A DNA stretch of 64,000 bases from Prado023 sp963706885 (lineage in GTDB: Bacteria > Actinomycetota > Actinomycetes > S36-B12 > CAIYMF01): NCBI GenBank assembly GCA_963706885.1, contig CAVPNX010000033.1, positions 1 through 64,000 on the forward strand, in the 5' to 3' direction. Below are positions 34,848 to 44,600 of this stretch, one piece after another (positions within the stretch are counted from its first letter, which is position 1; each line of letters begins with the position of its first letter). The notes under the pieces are model-generated. The model was not told where the DNA came from. It did no database searches and saw only the letters and a program-made list of their open reading frames with translations. The position numbers and the translations under genes were made by a program.

Positions 34848-37709
34848 TCAGCTGCAGCCGCTGGTGCTCCCGCAGCCCTCGCAGACGTAGCACGAGCCCG
34901 CGGGGCGCATCTTCACCCCGCACGTCATGCACAGGGGGGCGTCCGAGGCCTTGCCGTTGATCGCCTCGAGGAGCTCGGCGGATGAGTGCACGCCACTCAG
35001 CGACATGCCCCCGGCGCCGTGGCCCGCAGTCAGCGGGCCGGCGGGCTCCAGCGGGAGGTCGTCAACGGGAACGGACTGCGCCAGCCCTTCGACGTCGATC
35101 TCGAGTTGGGCGCCTCCATAGGTGGCAGCCACCTGCGCGGCGCGCTCCTCAGCGGTGAAGATGCCCAGGGCCTCACGGCTGTCGTAGTCGAGGTAGTCCA
35201 GCGCCAGGCGGCGGAAGATGTAGTCGACGATCGACTGGGCCATCCGGATGTCCGGGTCATCGGTCATGCCTGAGGGCTCGAACCGCATGTTCACGAACTT
35301 GTTCACGAAGGCCTCGAGCGGGACCCCGTACTGCAGGGCGATCGAGGTGGCGATCGAGAACGCGTCCATCACTCCGGCCAGCGTCGAGCCCTGCTTGCCG
35401 AGCTTGAGGAAGACCTCACCGAGGCCGTCGTCCGGGTAGGAACCAGCGGTCATGTAGCCCTCGGCGCCCCCGACCGCGAACGAGACCGTGCGGCTCGGAC
35501 GGGACTTGGGCAGCCGCTTGCGGATCGGCCGGTACTCGACCTCGACCGGGGTGTCGGCGCTGGCCTTCTTCGCCTTGCCGTCTGACAGCGGCTGGCCGAC
35601 CTTGCAGTTGTCGCGGTAGATCGCCAGGGCCTTGATCCCCATCTTCCAGGCCTGGAAGTAGATCTCCTCGACCTCCTCGATGGTGGCCGTCTCGGGCATG
35701 TTCACGGTCTTCGAGATCGCCCCGGACAGGAAGGGCTGGCAGGCAGCCATCATGCGCACGTGGCCCATCGGGGTGATGGCCCGCTCCCCCATGGCGCAGT
35801 CGAACACCGAGTAGTGCTCGGGACGCAGCGCTGGGGCGTCGATCACGTGTCCGTGCTCGGCGATGTACTCGACGATGGCCTCGATGGTCTCCCCGGTGTA
35901 GCCCAGGCGCACCAGCGCACGGGGGATCACCTGGTTGACGATCTGCATGGAGCCGCCACCCACGAGCTTCTTGAACTTGACCAGTGAGAAGTCGGGCTCG
36001 ATGCCTGTGGTGTCGCAGTCCATCATGAAGCCGATGGTCCCCGTGGGGGCCAGGACCGAGGCCTGCGCATTGCGCCACCCGTGCACGGTCCCGATCTGGA
36101 TGCCCTCCTGCCACACCTGGGACGCGAGCTTGAGCACGTCGGCGTCCAGCGACGAGTGCGTGCGCTGGGAATCCGTGGCCGCAGCGTGCTTGCGCATCAC
36201 CCGGGTGTGGGCGTCCTTGTTGCGGGCGTAGCCCTCGTACGGGCCCACGACTGAGGCCAGCTCAGCCGAGCGCTTGTACGCCGTCCCGGTCATGAGGCTG
36301 GTGATCGATGCGGCCAGCGCCCGGCCCGCGTCGGAGTCGTAGGCCAGGCCGGTGGCCATGAGCAGCGCTCCGAGGTTGGCGTAGCCGATGCCGAGCTGGC
36401 GGTACTTGCGGGTCGTGTCGCCGATCGCCTCGGTCGGGAAGTCCGCGAAGCAGATCGAGATGTCCATCGCCGTGATGATGAACTCGACGGCCTTCTTGAA
36501 CAGGGGTGCGTCGAAGGTGTCGTCATCCTTGAGGAACTTCAGCAGGTTCAACGAGGCGAGGTTGCACGACGAGTTGTCCAGGCTCATGTACTCCGAGCAT
36601 GGGTTGGACGCGGTGATCCGCCCTGACTCCGGGTTGGTGTGCCAGTCGTTGATCGTGTCGTCGTACTGGATCCCCGGGTCCGCACAGGCCCACGCGGCCT
36701 CGGACATGGAGCGGAAGAGCTTCTTGGCATCGACGGTCTCGATGACCTCGCCGGTCCCCCGGGCAGTCAGCCCGAACTCGCGCTTCTCCTCGACGGCCCG
36801 CATGAACTCATCGGAGACCCGCACGGAGTTGTTGGCGTTCTGGTACTGCACCGACGTGATGTCCTTGCCGCCGAGGTCCATGTCGAAGCCGGCATCGCGC
36901 AGGACACGGATCTTCTCCTCCTCGCGGACCTTGGTGGCGATGAACTCCTCGATGTCCGGGTGGTCGACGTCCAGGACGACCATCTTCGCCGCCCGACGGG
37001 TGGCTCCACCGGACTTGATGGTGCCCGCCGAGGCGTCCGCGCCGCGCATGAACGAGACCGGGCCGGAGGCGGTGCCACCGCTGGAGAGCAGCTCCTTGCT
37101 GGAGCGGATCCGGGAGAGGTTCAGGCCGGCGCCTGAGCCGCCCTTGAAGATCCAGCCCTCCTCGCGGTACCAGTTGAGGATGGAGTCCATCGTGTCGTCG
37201 ACCGAGAGGATGAAGCAGGCGCTGACCTGTTGGGGCGACGGGGTTCCGACGTTGAACCACACCGGGGAGTTGAAGGAGAACACCTGGTGCACGAGCATCC
37301 ACGTGAGCTCGTGCTCGAAGATCTCCGCGTCCTCCTCGGTGGCGAAGTACCCGTGCTCGCGGCCCGCGCGACCGTAGGTCAGCACGACACGATCGATGAG
37401 CTGGCGCAGGCTGGTCTCGCGCTGCTCGGTGCCGACCGCACCGCGGAAGTACTTGGTGGTGACGATCGTGTACGCGTTGACCGACCAGAAGTCGGGGAAC
37501 TCCACGCCACGCTGCTCGAACACCGTCTCGTTGGTCTTCCAGTTGGTCTGCACCACGTCGCGGCTCTCCCAGACGATCTCGTCGTAGGGGTGGACGCCCG
37601 GCGTGCTGAACACGCGCTCGAACCGAACGCTGGGAACCACGCGCGGCCGCCTCTCTGTGCTGGTGCGGGACTCGGCAGCCTTCTGGTTGTCCGACGATGC
37701 TCGGGTCAT
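34848..37709 (-). CDS. nrdJ: Vitamin B12-dependent ribonucleotide reductase (class II)
   Basis: 953 residues. Class II features are ACFILSVDDTMDSIL, the phosphate loop GSGAGLNLSRIRSS, the active-site region NPCSEYMSLDNSSCNLASLN near 350 and GTIGFMMDCDTTGIEPD near 530. The C-terminal tail is Cys-rich (CMTCGVKMRPAGSCYVCEGC), which reduces the active site. It makes dNTPs using adenosylcobalamin, so the cell must make or import B12. It is downstream of nrdR with a 122-base gap, and GAGGAG precedes its ATG. Probably the main RNR here, or a partner of an NrdEF elsewhere. Confidence 0.95.
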   Translation of the reverse strand: MTRASSDNQKAAESRTSTERRPRVVPSVRFERVFSTPGVHPYDEIVWESRDVVQTNWKTNETVFEQRGVEFPDFWSVNAYTIVTTKYFRGAVGTEQRETSLRQLIDRVVLTYGRAGREHGYFATEEDAEIFEHELTWMLVHQVFSFNSPVWFNVGTPSPQQVSACFILSVDDTMDSILNWYREEGWIFKGGSGAGLNLSRIRSSKELLSSGGTASGPVSFMRGADASAGTIKSGGATRRAAKMVVLDVDHPDIEEFIATKVREEEKIRVLRDAGFDMDLGGKDITSVQYQNANNSVRVSDEFMRAVEEKREFGLTARGTGEVIETVDAKKLFRSMSEAAWACADPGIQYDDTINDWHTNPESGRITASNPCSEYMSLDNSSCNLASLNLLKFLKDDDTFDAPLFKKAVEFIITAMDISICFADFPTEAIGDTTRKYRQLGIGYANLGALLMATGLAYDSDAGRALAASITSLMTGTAYKRSAELASVVGPYEGYARNKDAHTRVMRKHAAATDSQRTHSSLDADVLKLASQVWQEGIQIGTVHGWRNAQASVLAPTGTIGFMMDCDTTGIEPDFSLVKFKKLVGGGSMQIVNQVIPRALVRLGYTGETIEAIVEYIAEHGHVIDAPALRPEHYSVFDCAMGERAITPMGHVRMMAACQPFLSGAISKTVNMPETATIEEVEEIYFQAWKMGIKALAIYRDNCKVGQPLSDGKAKKASADTPVEVEYRPIRKRLPKSRPSRTVSFAVGGAEGYMTAGSYPDDGLGEVFLKLGKQGSTLAGVMDAFSIATSIALQYGVPLEAFVNKFVNMRFEPSGMTDDPDIRMAQSIVDYIFRRLALDYLDYDSREALGIFTAEERAAQVAATYGGAQLEIDVEGLAQSVPVDDLPLEPAGPLTAGHGAGGMSLSGVHSSAELLEAINGKASDAPLCMTCGVKMRPAGSCYVCEGCGSTSGCS

Positions 37710-37831
37710 GCGTACTCCTCTGGATCGGCCGCGGGGCTCCGCGGTGGTACCCCGGTGGACCGGGCGGATGGATGGTGCGGGTGTTCGGGTCCGCTCCGGG
37801 GGGCCGGCTCGGAGGTCGTGGGTCTCGTGCT

Positions 37832-38320
37832 TCAGGTGGTTCCGGCGCGCAGGTCGACCGAGGTGGTCCCCAGGCCGGGGTCGGCGCGCAGCAGGGTGAT
37901 CTCGGCCTCGAAGTCGGCCAGCGACTCGAAGGAGCGGTACACCGAGGCGAAGCGCAGGTAGGCGACCTCGTCGAGGATCCGCAGTGGGCCGAGGATGGCC
38001 ATCCCCACGTCATGGGAGGCGATGGCGGCCTGTCCCGACGCACGCAGCCCGTCCTCCACCTGCTGGGCGAGGTGGGCCAGGTCGTCCTCGCTGACCGGGC
38101 GCCCCTGGCAGGCCTTGCGCACACCGGAGACGACCTTGTCCCGGCTGAACGGCTCGATGACACCTGAGCGCTTGACCACGAGCATGCTCATCGTCTCGAC
38201 CGTGGTGAACCGCTGGCTGCACGACGGACAGAGCCTGCGGCGTCGGATGGCGGTGCCGTCCTCCGTGGAGCGTGAGTCCACCACCCGGGTCTCGGCGGAG
38301 CGACAGAACGGACAGAACAT
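37832..38320 (-). CDS. nrdR: Transcriptional repressor NrdR
   Basis: 162 residues. Zinc ribbon MFCPFCRSAETRVVDSR and RRRLCPSCSQRFTTVE (two CxxC) followed by an ATP-cone (VKRSGVIEPFSRDKVVSGVRKACQGRPV). NrdR represses ribonucleotide reductase genes when dATP/ATP is bound. nrdR-nrdJ in one direction is the usual actinobacterial order. Its upstream region holds a 14-bp palindrome and a direct repeat. Confidence 0.95.
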   Translation of the reverse strand: MFCPFCRSAETRVVDSRSTEDGTAIRRRRLCPSCSQRFTTVETMSMLVVKRSGVIEPFSRDKVVSGVRKACQGRPVSEDDLAHLAQQVEDGLRASGQAAIASHDVGMAILGPLRILDEVAYLRFASVYRSFESLADFEAEITLLRADPGLGTTSVDLRAGTT

Positions 38321-38403
38321 GGGTCACCTCCGCGGGATCGTGATGGGCTTCTCTGCGGGTGGACCGGCTCCCCTGGGGATCGCCCTGGGGATGACCTGTC
38401 CAG

Positions 38404-38452
38404 AACCTGTGGATGATCAACCACAACCTGTGGATGACTTACACCGGTGTAA
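38404..38452 (-). promoter_or_regulatory. Repeats and palindrome upstream of nrdR
   Basis: AACCTGTGGATGA occurs at 38404-38416 and 38425-38437, that is 21 bases (two helical turns) apart, and TTACACCGGTGTAA (38439-38452) is a perfect palindrome. On the minus strand the repeats contain TCATCCACA, one base from the actinobacterial DnaA box TTGTCCACA. They could be NrdR or DnaA sites; neither matches a consensus well enough to decide. Confidence 0.45.
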
Positions 38453-38526
38453 CTACTAGATGTGGTGAACCGTAGACCCTGGATCCCCAGGACGCAAGCA
38501 TTGTCAGAAGATTCGTTCGCGCGCGT

Positions 38527-38892
38527 TCAGAGACCGCTGGGAACGAGCAGCACCTGGCCCGGCTGGATGAGGTTGGAGCGCAGGCCGTTGAGGTCGCGGA
38601 TGCGGCTGACCACCTCACGCGGGTCCGTCGTCGGGGCTGTGCGTCCGGCGATGGCCCACAGCGAGTCGCCGGGCTCCACCACCACGGACAGGGTGCTCAC
38701 CGGCACCATGACCTCCCCTGAGGATGCGCGCGCCAGCCCTCCCCCGACGACGTCGGCGATGCTGACGGCGAGCAGGAGGAGCACGGCCGCGAGGGCCAGG
38801 CTGCGGGCCAGGCGGCCACGGCGGGTGAGCCGAACGACATGAGCCGACACCTGCGCTGGGGACCAGACTGCGGTGGCTCCGTATGTGGACAT
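38527..38892 (-). CDS. LysM protein divergent from lexA (possible SOS division inhibitor)
   Basis: 121 residues: a cytoplasmic N-terminus, one transmembrane helix (LARSLALAAVLLLLAVSIADVV near 30-50), then an extracytoplasmic LysM (VVVEPGDSLWAIAGRTAP to LIQPGQVLLVP). The same arrangement beside lexA, with an SOS box between, is found for YneA of Bacillus and DivS-like proteins in corynebacteria, which stop cell division during DNA damage. Function by context, not proven. GGAGGAGG precedes the ATG. Confidence 0.75.
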   Translation of the reverse strand: MSTYGATAVWSPAQVSAHVVRLTRRGRLARSLALAAVLLLLAVSIADVVGGGLARASSGEVMVPVSTLSVVVEPGDSLWAIAGRTAPTTDPREVVSRIRDLNGLRSNLIQPGQVLLVPSGL

Positions 38893-38905
38893 GGGGACCT
38901 CCTCC

Positions 38906-38921
38906 TCGAACGGATGTTCGT
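38906..38921. promoter_or_regulatory. SOS box between lexA and LysM gene
   Basis: TCGAACGGATGTTCGT contains a perfect GAAC-N4-GTTC core. It lies 14 bases before the LysM ATG and about 200 bases before lexA, and should let LexA control the LysM gene and itself. Confidence 0.85.
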
Positions 38922-38974
38922 TCGAACACCTGTGCTAGTTGTACCACCACCGACCGACACGCTCAAGGCCAAAT

Positions 38975-38989
38975 CGAACAAATGTTTGA
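38975..38989. promoter_or_regulatory. Second, weaker SOS box
   Basis: CGAACAAATGTTTGA, GAAC-N4-GTTT with one mismatch to the core, nearer to lexA. Confidence 0.55.
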
Positions 38990-39117
38990 ACAATTCGGTC
39001 CGCGGCGGTAGCGTTCCCTCAGGTGGTCATCGCTGGACCGCCTGAGACTCAAGGCTCGCGCAGGGGTCCGACATCGCCACGTCGAACGACTCGCGAGGGA
39101 CTGAACTGGAGGGCACC

Positions 39118-39789
39118 ATGGCCACGATCCATCCACTCCCCGACTCCCCCGAGGACCATGTCGGGCTCACCGCGCGGCAGCGACGGGTCCTCGAGGTCAT
39201 CCGCGAGTCCGTCGAGGGGCGCGGCTATCCGCCCAGCGTCCGGGAGATCGGTGAGTCCGTCGGCCTCAACTCCCCGTCGAGCGTGGCCCACCAGCTCAAG
39301 GTGCTGGAGGCCAAGGGGTACCTGCGGCGCGACCCGAACCGACCACGGGCCATGGAGGTCCTCGATCCGTACGGCGAGGCCGCCGATCCCACGGACAGCG
39401 GCGAGGGACGTCCGGACGCGGTGTTCGTGCCCGTCGTCGGGCAGATCGCGGCCGGCGGGCCGATCCTCGCCGACCAGGTGGTCGAGACCGTCTTCCCGCT
39501 GCCGCGCGAGCTGGTCGGCGACGGCGACCTCTTCCTGCTGCGCGTCAAGGGCGACTCCATGATCGAGGCCGCGATCTGCGACGGCGACTACGTGGTCATC
39601 CGGGCGGGCCAGGCCGCGGAGAACGGGGCGATCGTGGCGGCGCTGCTCGAGGACGAGGCCACGGTCAAGACCCTCAAGCGTCGCGATGGTCACACGTGGC
39701 TGATGCCCCACAACCCGGCGTACGAGCCCATCGATGGGGACCACGCGGTGATCATGGGGACAGTCGTGGCGGTGCTCCGACGCGTCTGA
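39118..39789 (+). CDS. lexA: SOS repressor LexA
   Basis: 223 residues. N-terminal winged helix-turn-helix LTARQRRVLEVIRESVE, YPPSVREIGESVGLNS; the cleavage site is the Ala-Gly bond in VGQIAAGGPI near 118; catalytic Ser is in RVKGDSMIEA and Lys in EATVKTLKRRDG. RecA-filament-stimulated self-cleavage derepresses the SOS regulon. GGAGGGC lies before the ATG. Two SOS boxes upstream show autoregulation. Confidence 0.96.
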   Translation: MATIHPLPDSPEDHVGLTARQRRVLEVIRESVEGRGYPPSVREIGESVGLNSPSSVAHQLKVLEAKGYLRRDPNRPRAMEVLDPYGEAADPTDSGEGRPDAVFVPVVGQIAAGGPILADQVVETVFPLPRELVGDGDLFLLRVKGDSMIEAAICDGDYVVIRAGQAAENGAIVAALLEDEATVKTLKRRDGHTWLMPHNPAYEPIDGDHAVIMGTVVAVLRRV

Positions 39790-39824
39790 GCCCCGCGATG
39801 CTGCCGTGGGTCCCGGTGCTGGCC

Positions 39825-39837
39825 TAGTCTTCGGGTC
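39825..39837 (+). promoter_or_regulatory. -10 element TAGTCT, near-leaderless start of the DUF2252 gene
   Basis: TAGTCT (39825-39830) lies seven bases before GTG 39838, with no ribosome site. Confidence 0.5.
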
Positions 39838-41217
39838 GTGTCCGAGACCCCGAAGCTGGCTCCGGCCGAACGCGCGCAGGCGGGCACTGAAGCCCGGCGC
39901 ATCCTGCCCCGCCAGTCGCTGGCCGAATGGACTCCCCCAACCGACCGGCCGGATCCGGTCGACCTCCTGATCGCCCAGGGCGAGGGCCGGATCGAGACCC
40001 TCGTGCCCATCCGGCACGGGCGCATGAGCACCTCGCCCTTCGCCTTCTACCGTGGATCCGCGGTGGTGATGGCCTCGGACCTGGCCAGCCAGCCGAGCAC
40101 CGGGCTGACGGCACAGCTGTGCGGGGATGCCCATATCGCCAACTTCGGGATGTTCGCCTCCCCCGAGCGGACCCTGCTGTTCGACCTCAACGACTTCGAT
40201 GAGACCCATCCGGGTCCGTTCGAGTGGGACGTGAAGCGCCTGGCCGCCTCGGCCGTGCTCACGGCACGCTCCAACGGCTGGCGGGCGTCGGCCCAGCGGG
40301 CGATGGCGCGCATGGCGGCCTCGGCCTACCGGGAGGCGATGCGCCAGTTCGCCGCGATGAACACCTTGGACGTCTGGTACTCCCGGCTCGACGTGTCGGC
40401 CATCGGCCAGCTGGCCAGCACCCTGCCCCCGGAGTCGGCCCTGGCCCGCGTGGAGCGTTCCATCGAGGGTGCTCGACGTCGGACCAACCTGCAGGCGATG
40501 GGCAAGCTGACCACTGTGGTCGACGGCCAACGCCAGTTCGTGGAGGATCCGCCGCTGCTGATGCGGGTCAGCGCGGAGCACGCCGACCTGTTGGGGCAGG
40601 ACGCGATGCGGACCTACCGGGAGACCCTGGTGTCGGACCGGGCGGCGCTGCTCGACCAGTTCCATGTCGTGGACGTGGCGCGCAAGGTCGTCGGGGTCGG
40701 CAGCGTGGGGACCCGCTGCTACGTGCTGCTGCTGCAGGGGGTCGACGGCACCGATCCACTCGTCCTGCAGTTCAAGGAGGCCACGGCCTCGGTCCTCGAG
40801 CCCTACACCGAAGCCAGTGCGTTCGACCATCACGGCGCCCGGGTGGTCGCCGGCCAGCGGATCCTGCAGGCGGCGTCAGACATCTTCATCGGGTGGACCT
40901 CGGCCACCGACGCCCACAACGTGGTGCACGACTCGTACGTCCGGCAGCTGCGTGACATGAAGTTCTCCCCCGACCTGTCCGCCCTTGATGAGGCTGCGCT
41001 GCGGATGTACCTGCACGCCTGCGGCTGGACCCTGGCGCGTGCCCACGCACGCTCCGGCGACAGGTTGGCGATCGCGGCGTACCTCGGGAGCAGCACCAAG
41101 TTCGAGGATGCCATCACGACGTGGGCCATGGGCTACGCCGACCAGGCCGAGGCCGACCACGAGGCGATGGTCCACGGGATCCGGATGGCCCGCCTGCCCG
41201 CCATCACGGGCGTCTAG
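39838..41217 (+). CDS. DUF2252 kinase-like-fold protein
   Basis: 459 residues of the DUF2252 family: RMSTSPFAFYRGSAVVMASDLA, GDAHIANFGMFASPERTLLFDLNDFDE and a long C-terminal domain with LHACGWTLARAHARSGD. GDAHIANFG and DLNDFDE resemble the catalytic and metal loops of aminoglycoside-phosphotransferase-like kinases, so a kinase or transferase activity is likely but unproven. Its TAG stop shares CTAG with the end of dinG, which runs towards it. Confidence 0.72.
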   Translation: MSETPKLAPAERAQAGTEARRILPRQSLAEWTPPTDRPDPVDLLIAQGEGRIETLVPIRHGRMSTSPFAFYRGSAVVMASDLASQPSTGLTAQLCGDAHIANFGMFASPERTLLFDLNDFDETHPGPFEWDVKRLAASAVLTARSNGWRASAQRAMARMAASAYREAMRQFAAMNTLDVWYSRLDVSAIGQLASTLPPESALARVERSIEGARRRTNLQAMGKLTTVVDGQRQFVEDPPLLMRVSAEHADLLGQDAMRTYRETLVSDRAALLDQFHVVDVARKVVGVGSVGTRCYVLLLQGVDGTDPLVLQFKEATASVLEPYTEASAFDHHGARVVAGQRILQAASDIFIGWTSATDAHNVVHDSYVRQLRDMKFSPDLSALDEAALRMYLHACGWTLARAHARSGDRLAIAAYLGSSTKFEDAITTWAMGYADQAEADHEAMVHGIRMARLPAITGV

Positions 41218-43205
41218 TCGAGGTCGGCGGCCGTCAGGGTGGCATCGAGGCGCCCGAGCGCGGCGAGGACCGTCGTCAGGTCGGTCGTCCACCACAGCGG
41301 TGGCAGGCTCGCACGCAGGCGCGCGCCGTAGCCCGTGGTCGCGAGTCGGGAGTCCAGCACGGCAACCACGCCACGGTCATCGGGGGTCCGGATGAGCCGC
41401 CCGGCACCCTGCGCGAGCATGAGGGCCGCCCGTGGCACGGACACCGCGGCGAACCCGCTGCCCCCCTGGGCGTCGATGAGCTCCTGGCGCGCGGAGACCA
41501 CCGGGTCATCCGGGCGCGGGAACGGGATCCGGTCGATGACGACCAGCGTGCAGGAGGGCCCCGGGACGTCGACGCCCTGCCACAGGGACAGCGTGCCGAG
41601 CAGGGAGGCCCGTGGGTCCTCAGCGAACTGGCGCACGAGCCCGGCCACGGCGTCGCCGCGTCTGGCCACGATCAGCGGACGATCCGCACGCCCGGCCAGT
41701 CTGCGGCGCAGCACCTCCTCCGCACGCTCGACGGAGCGCCACGACGAGAACAGGGCCAGCGTCCGCCCACCGGCGGCGTCGAGCAGGTCGGCGATCTGCT
41801 CGAGGGCCTGTTCGCTGATCCCCTCGCGGCCCGGGCGCGGCAGGTCGGCTGCGCAGTAGAGCATCCCCTGCCGGCTGTGGTCGAAGGGTGACCCCACGTC
41901 CAGCCCGCGCCAGCCGTCGGGGCACCCGAGGCTGGCCGCCAGCGGCTCGAACGATCCGCCGATGGCCAGCGTGGCGCTGGTCAGGGCCACGGGGCGACCG
42001 GCGAAGAGGTTGGCCTCGAGCAGGTCGTGCACGGAGATCGGCGCGATGTACAGGCTCGGGGGGCCACCCGATCGCCCGCCGACCCAGGCCACCGACGCCG
42101 AGCTGAGCAGCAGGGCCTCGGCCGCCACCTCGTGCACCCCCTGGATCGCCGCTCGGGCGGTGGTCCGGTCCGCGGCGGCCTCCGGCGCGTCGGCGCTGTC
42201 ACCACGCATCCCGCCGAGGGCCGCGTGCCCGGCGTCGCGAAGTGCCGTGATCGCGACGACGAGCTCGCTGGGCAGGGCGCGCAGCCGACCCTCGGGCATC
42301 TCGGCGAGCACGTCGCCGAGGTAGCCGGCAGCATCGAGCAGCGGGTCCACGAGCTCGGGGGTGAGGAACTTGCGGGCACGCCCGGCCGCACGCTCGACCA
42401 CCGGGGCCGACAGCTCGCGAGTGAGTGCCGTGGTCATCCGGTCGACGAGCTCGTGGGCCTCGTCGACGACCACAGCCCCATGCTCGGGGAGGACGGGCAC
42501 CTCGCCCTGGACGTGGATCGCCAGCAGGGCGTGGTTGGTCACGATCAGGTCGGCCTCGCGGGCGCGCGCGCGGGCCGCCTCAGCGAAGCAGTCCTGGCCG
42601 AAGGCGCAGTTCGTGGCTCCCGGGCACTCCCGGGCCGAGACCGAGAGCCCGGACCACACGCGACCGTCCACCGGGTCGCTGAGATCGTCGCGGTCCCCGG
42701 TCTCGGTTGTGGTCGCCCACTTCCGCAGCCGCACCGCCTGTCGGCCCAGCCGCGTCGTGGGGGTGTCGAACAGGGCCGACTCCTCCGGGTCCGGGGACCC
42801 GCGGTTGAGGCGGTCCAGGCACAGGTAGTTGCTGCGTCCCTTGAGGACGGCGAAGGTGACGTCGCGTCCCAGCGCCGGCGACAGGGCGCGGCTGACGATC
42901 GGCAGGTCCTTGTCGACGAGCTGGCGCTGCAGGGCCAGCGTTGCGGTGGCGATCACGACCGGTTCGTCGGTGGCTGTCGCGTGCCGCGCGGCGGGCACCA
43001 GGTAGGCAAGGGACTTCCCCGTCCCCGTGCCGGCCTGGACCAGGACCGTGCCGGACCCGGAGTCGAGGCATCCGGCGATCTCCCCGGCCATCTGCGCCTG
43101 CCCCGAACGGGGCTCACCGCCCAGCTCGCGGACGGCCAGGTCGAGCAGGTCGCTGACCGAGGGCGCCTCGTCGGTCGGGTCGTCCGCGGCTTCAGGGTCG
43201 GTCAC
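41214..43205 (-). CDS. dinG: DinG-family ATP-dependent DNA helicase
   Basis: 663 residues. Walker A VQAGTGTGKSLAYLVPAA near 60, the iron-sulfur cysteines spread through GRSNYLCLDRLNRG and ARECPGATNCAFGQDC, DEAH box VVVDEAHELVDR, SATLAIGGSF and the C-terminal motifs QGVDVPG and QGAGRLIRT. DinG unwinds D-loops, R-loops and G-quadruplexes and is damage-inducible in some bacteria. The start overlaps the end of hflX by four bases (ATGA), so hflX-dinG is one operon. Confidence 0.88.
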   Translation of the reverse strand: MTDPEAADDPTDEAPSVSDLLDLAVRELGGEPRSGQAQMAGEIAGCLDSGSGTVLVQAGTGTGKSLAYLVPAARHATATDEPVVIATATLALQRQLVDKDLPIVSRALSPALGRDVTFAVLKGRSNYLCLDRLNRGSPDPEESALFDTPTTRLGRQAVRLRKWATTTETGDRDDLSDPVDGRVWSGLSVSARECPGATNCAFGQDCFAEAARARAREADLIVTNHALLAIHVQGEVPVLPEHGAVVVDEAHELVDRMTTALTRELSAPVVERAAGRARKFLTPELVDPLLDAAGYLGDVLAEMPEGRLRALPSELVVAITALRDAGHAALGGMRGDSADAPEAAADRTTARAAIQGVHEVAAEALLLSSASVAWVGGRSGGPPSLYIAPISVHDLLEANLFAGRPVALTSATLAIGGSFEPLAASLGCPDGWRGLDVGSPFDHSRQGMLYCAADLPRPGREGISEQALEQIADLLDAAGGRTLALFSSWRSVERAEEVLRRRLAGRADRPLIVARRGDAVAGLVRQFAEDPRASLLGTLSLWQGVDVPGPSCTLVVIDRIPFPRPDDPVVSARQELIDAQGGSGFAAVSVPRAALMLAQGAGRLIRTPDDRGVVAVLDSRLATTGYGARLRASLPPLWWTTDLTTVLAALGRLDATLTAADLD

Positions 43206-44600
43206 TCCGGTGCGCCCTCAGCGGCCCGCTCGTCGGGATCGACGGCCGCCGCGATGAGCTCGGCGGCCAGCTGCTCCCCCACCACGGCCCGCATCTGCGC
43301 ACCCCCGGCCACGTAGTCGACCTGGACGTCACGACCCTCCTCGTGGGCCCGGGCGACGAGGTCACCGCGGTCGAAGGGGATCAGCACCTCGACCAGCTCT
43401 GTCGGGTTGGGCAGGTCGAGCTCCACGGCTGCCAGGAGCTCGGGGATGCCGACCCCGGTGGCGGCGGACACCACAACCGAGTGCGGCTCCCTGGCCTGGA
43501 TGCGACCCACGACAACGGGGTCGGCGATGTCGGCCTTGTTGATCACGATGAGCTCAGGTACCTGGGACGCCCCGATCTCGGCGAGCACCTCGCGCACAGC
43601 GGCGATCTGGCCCTCGGGGAAGTCGTCGGAGCCGTCGACCACGTGCAGGATCAGGTCCGCGTCGGTGACCTCCTCGAGCGTGGAGCGGAACGCCTCGACC
43701 AGCTGGTGGGGCAGGTGGCGGACGAACCCGACCGTGTCGGCGAGGGTGAACAGGCGACCCGAGGGCGTGGACGGCCTTGCGCACGGTCGGATCCAACGTG
43801 GCGAACAGCGCGTCCTCCACGAGGACTCCCGCGCCGGTCATCCGGTTGAGCAGGCTGGACTTGCCGGAGTTGGTGTACCCGGCCAGGACCACTGAGGGGG
43901 TCCGCGCGCGGCGCCGCTGGCTGCGCATCGTGCGGCGAGCCGTGGCCATCCCGGCGATCTCCCGGCGCAGGCGCGAGATGCTCTCCCGGACACGCCGGCG
44001 GTCGGTCTCGATCTTGGTCTCACCCGGGCCGCGCGAGCCGATGCCCTGGCCCCCGGCGACCCGGCCACCGGCCTGTCGGGACAGCGACTCCCCCCAGCCG
44101 CGCAGGCGTGGCAGCAGGTACTGCATCTGTGCCAGGGAGACCTGGGCCTTGCCCTCCCGGCTGCGGGCGTGCTGGGCGAAGATGTCCAGGATCAGCCACG
44201 TCCGGTCGACGACCTTGACCTTCACGAGCTCCTCGAGGCGGCGCAGCTGCCCCGGGGTGAGCTCACCGTCGCAGATGACGGTGTCGGCATCGACGAGGTT
44301 GACGACCTCGCGCAGCTCGGTGACCTTGCCGGCGCCGATGTAGGTGGCGGTGTCGGGCTTGTCGCGGCGCTGGATGAGGCCGTCGCACACCACGGATCCG
44401 GCGGTCTCGGCCAGCCGCGCCAGCTCGGCCAGGGAGCGCTCGGCATCAGCCAGCGTGCCGGAGGTCCACACCCCGACGAGCACCACCCGCTCGAGGCGGA
44501 CCTGGCGGTACTCAACCTCGGTGATGTCCTGCAGCTCGGTGCTCAGCCCGGGGACGCGGCGCAGGGCCTGGCGGTCCAGCAGATCAGGTGTCTCAGACAT
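43202..44600 (-). CDS. hflX: GTPase HflX, with a frameshift in the middle
   Basis: Joined length about 465 residues. N-terminal: ATYIGAGKVTELREVVN; glycine-rich GGQGIGSRGPGETKIETDRR; G1 VLAGYTNSGKSSLLNRM; G2/G3 region then LFTLADTVGFVRHLPHQL; G4 INKAD; G5 VSAATGVG. The frames change at about 43769-43770, where one extra base (GTCC for GTC) separates RKAV from TPSGRLFTLADT. HflX splits stalled ribosomes. Because the rest is perfectly conserved, the break is probably a sequence error. Start ATG 44600 overlaps dapF by eight bases. Confidence 0.88.
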
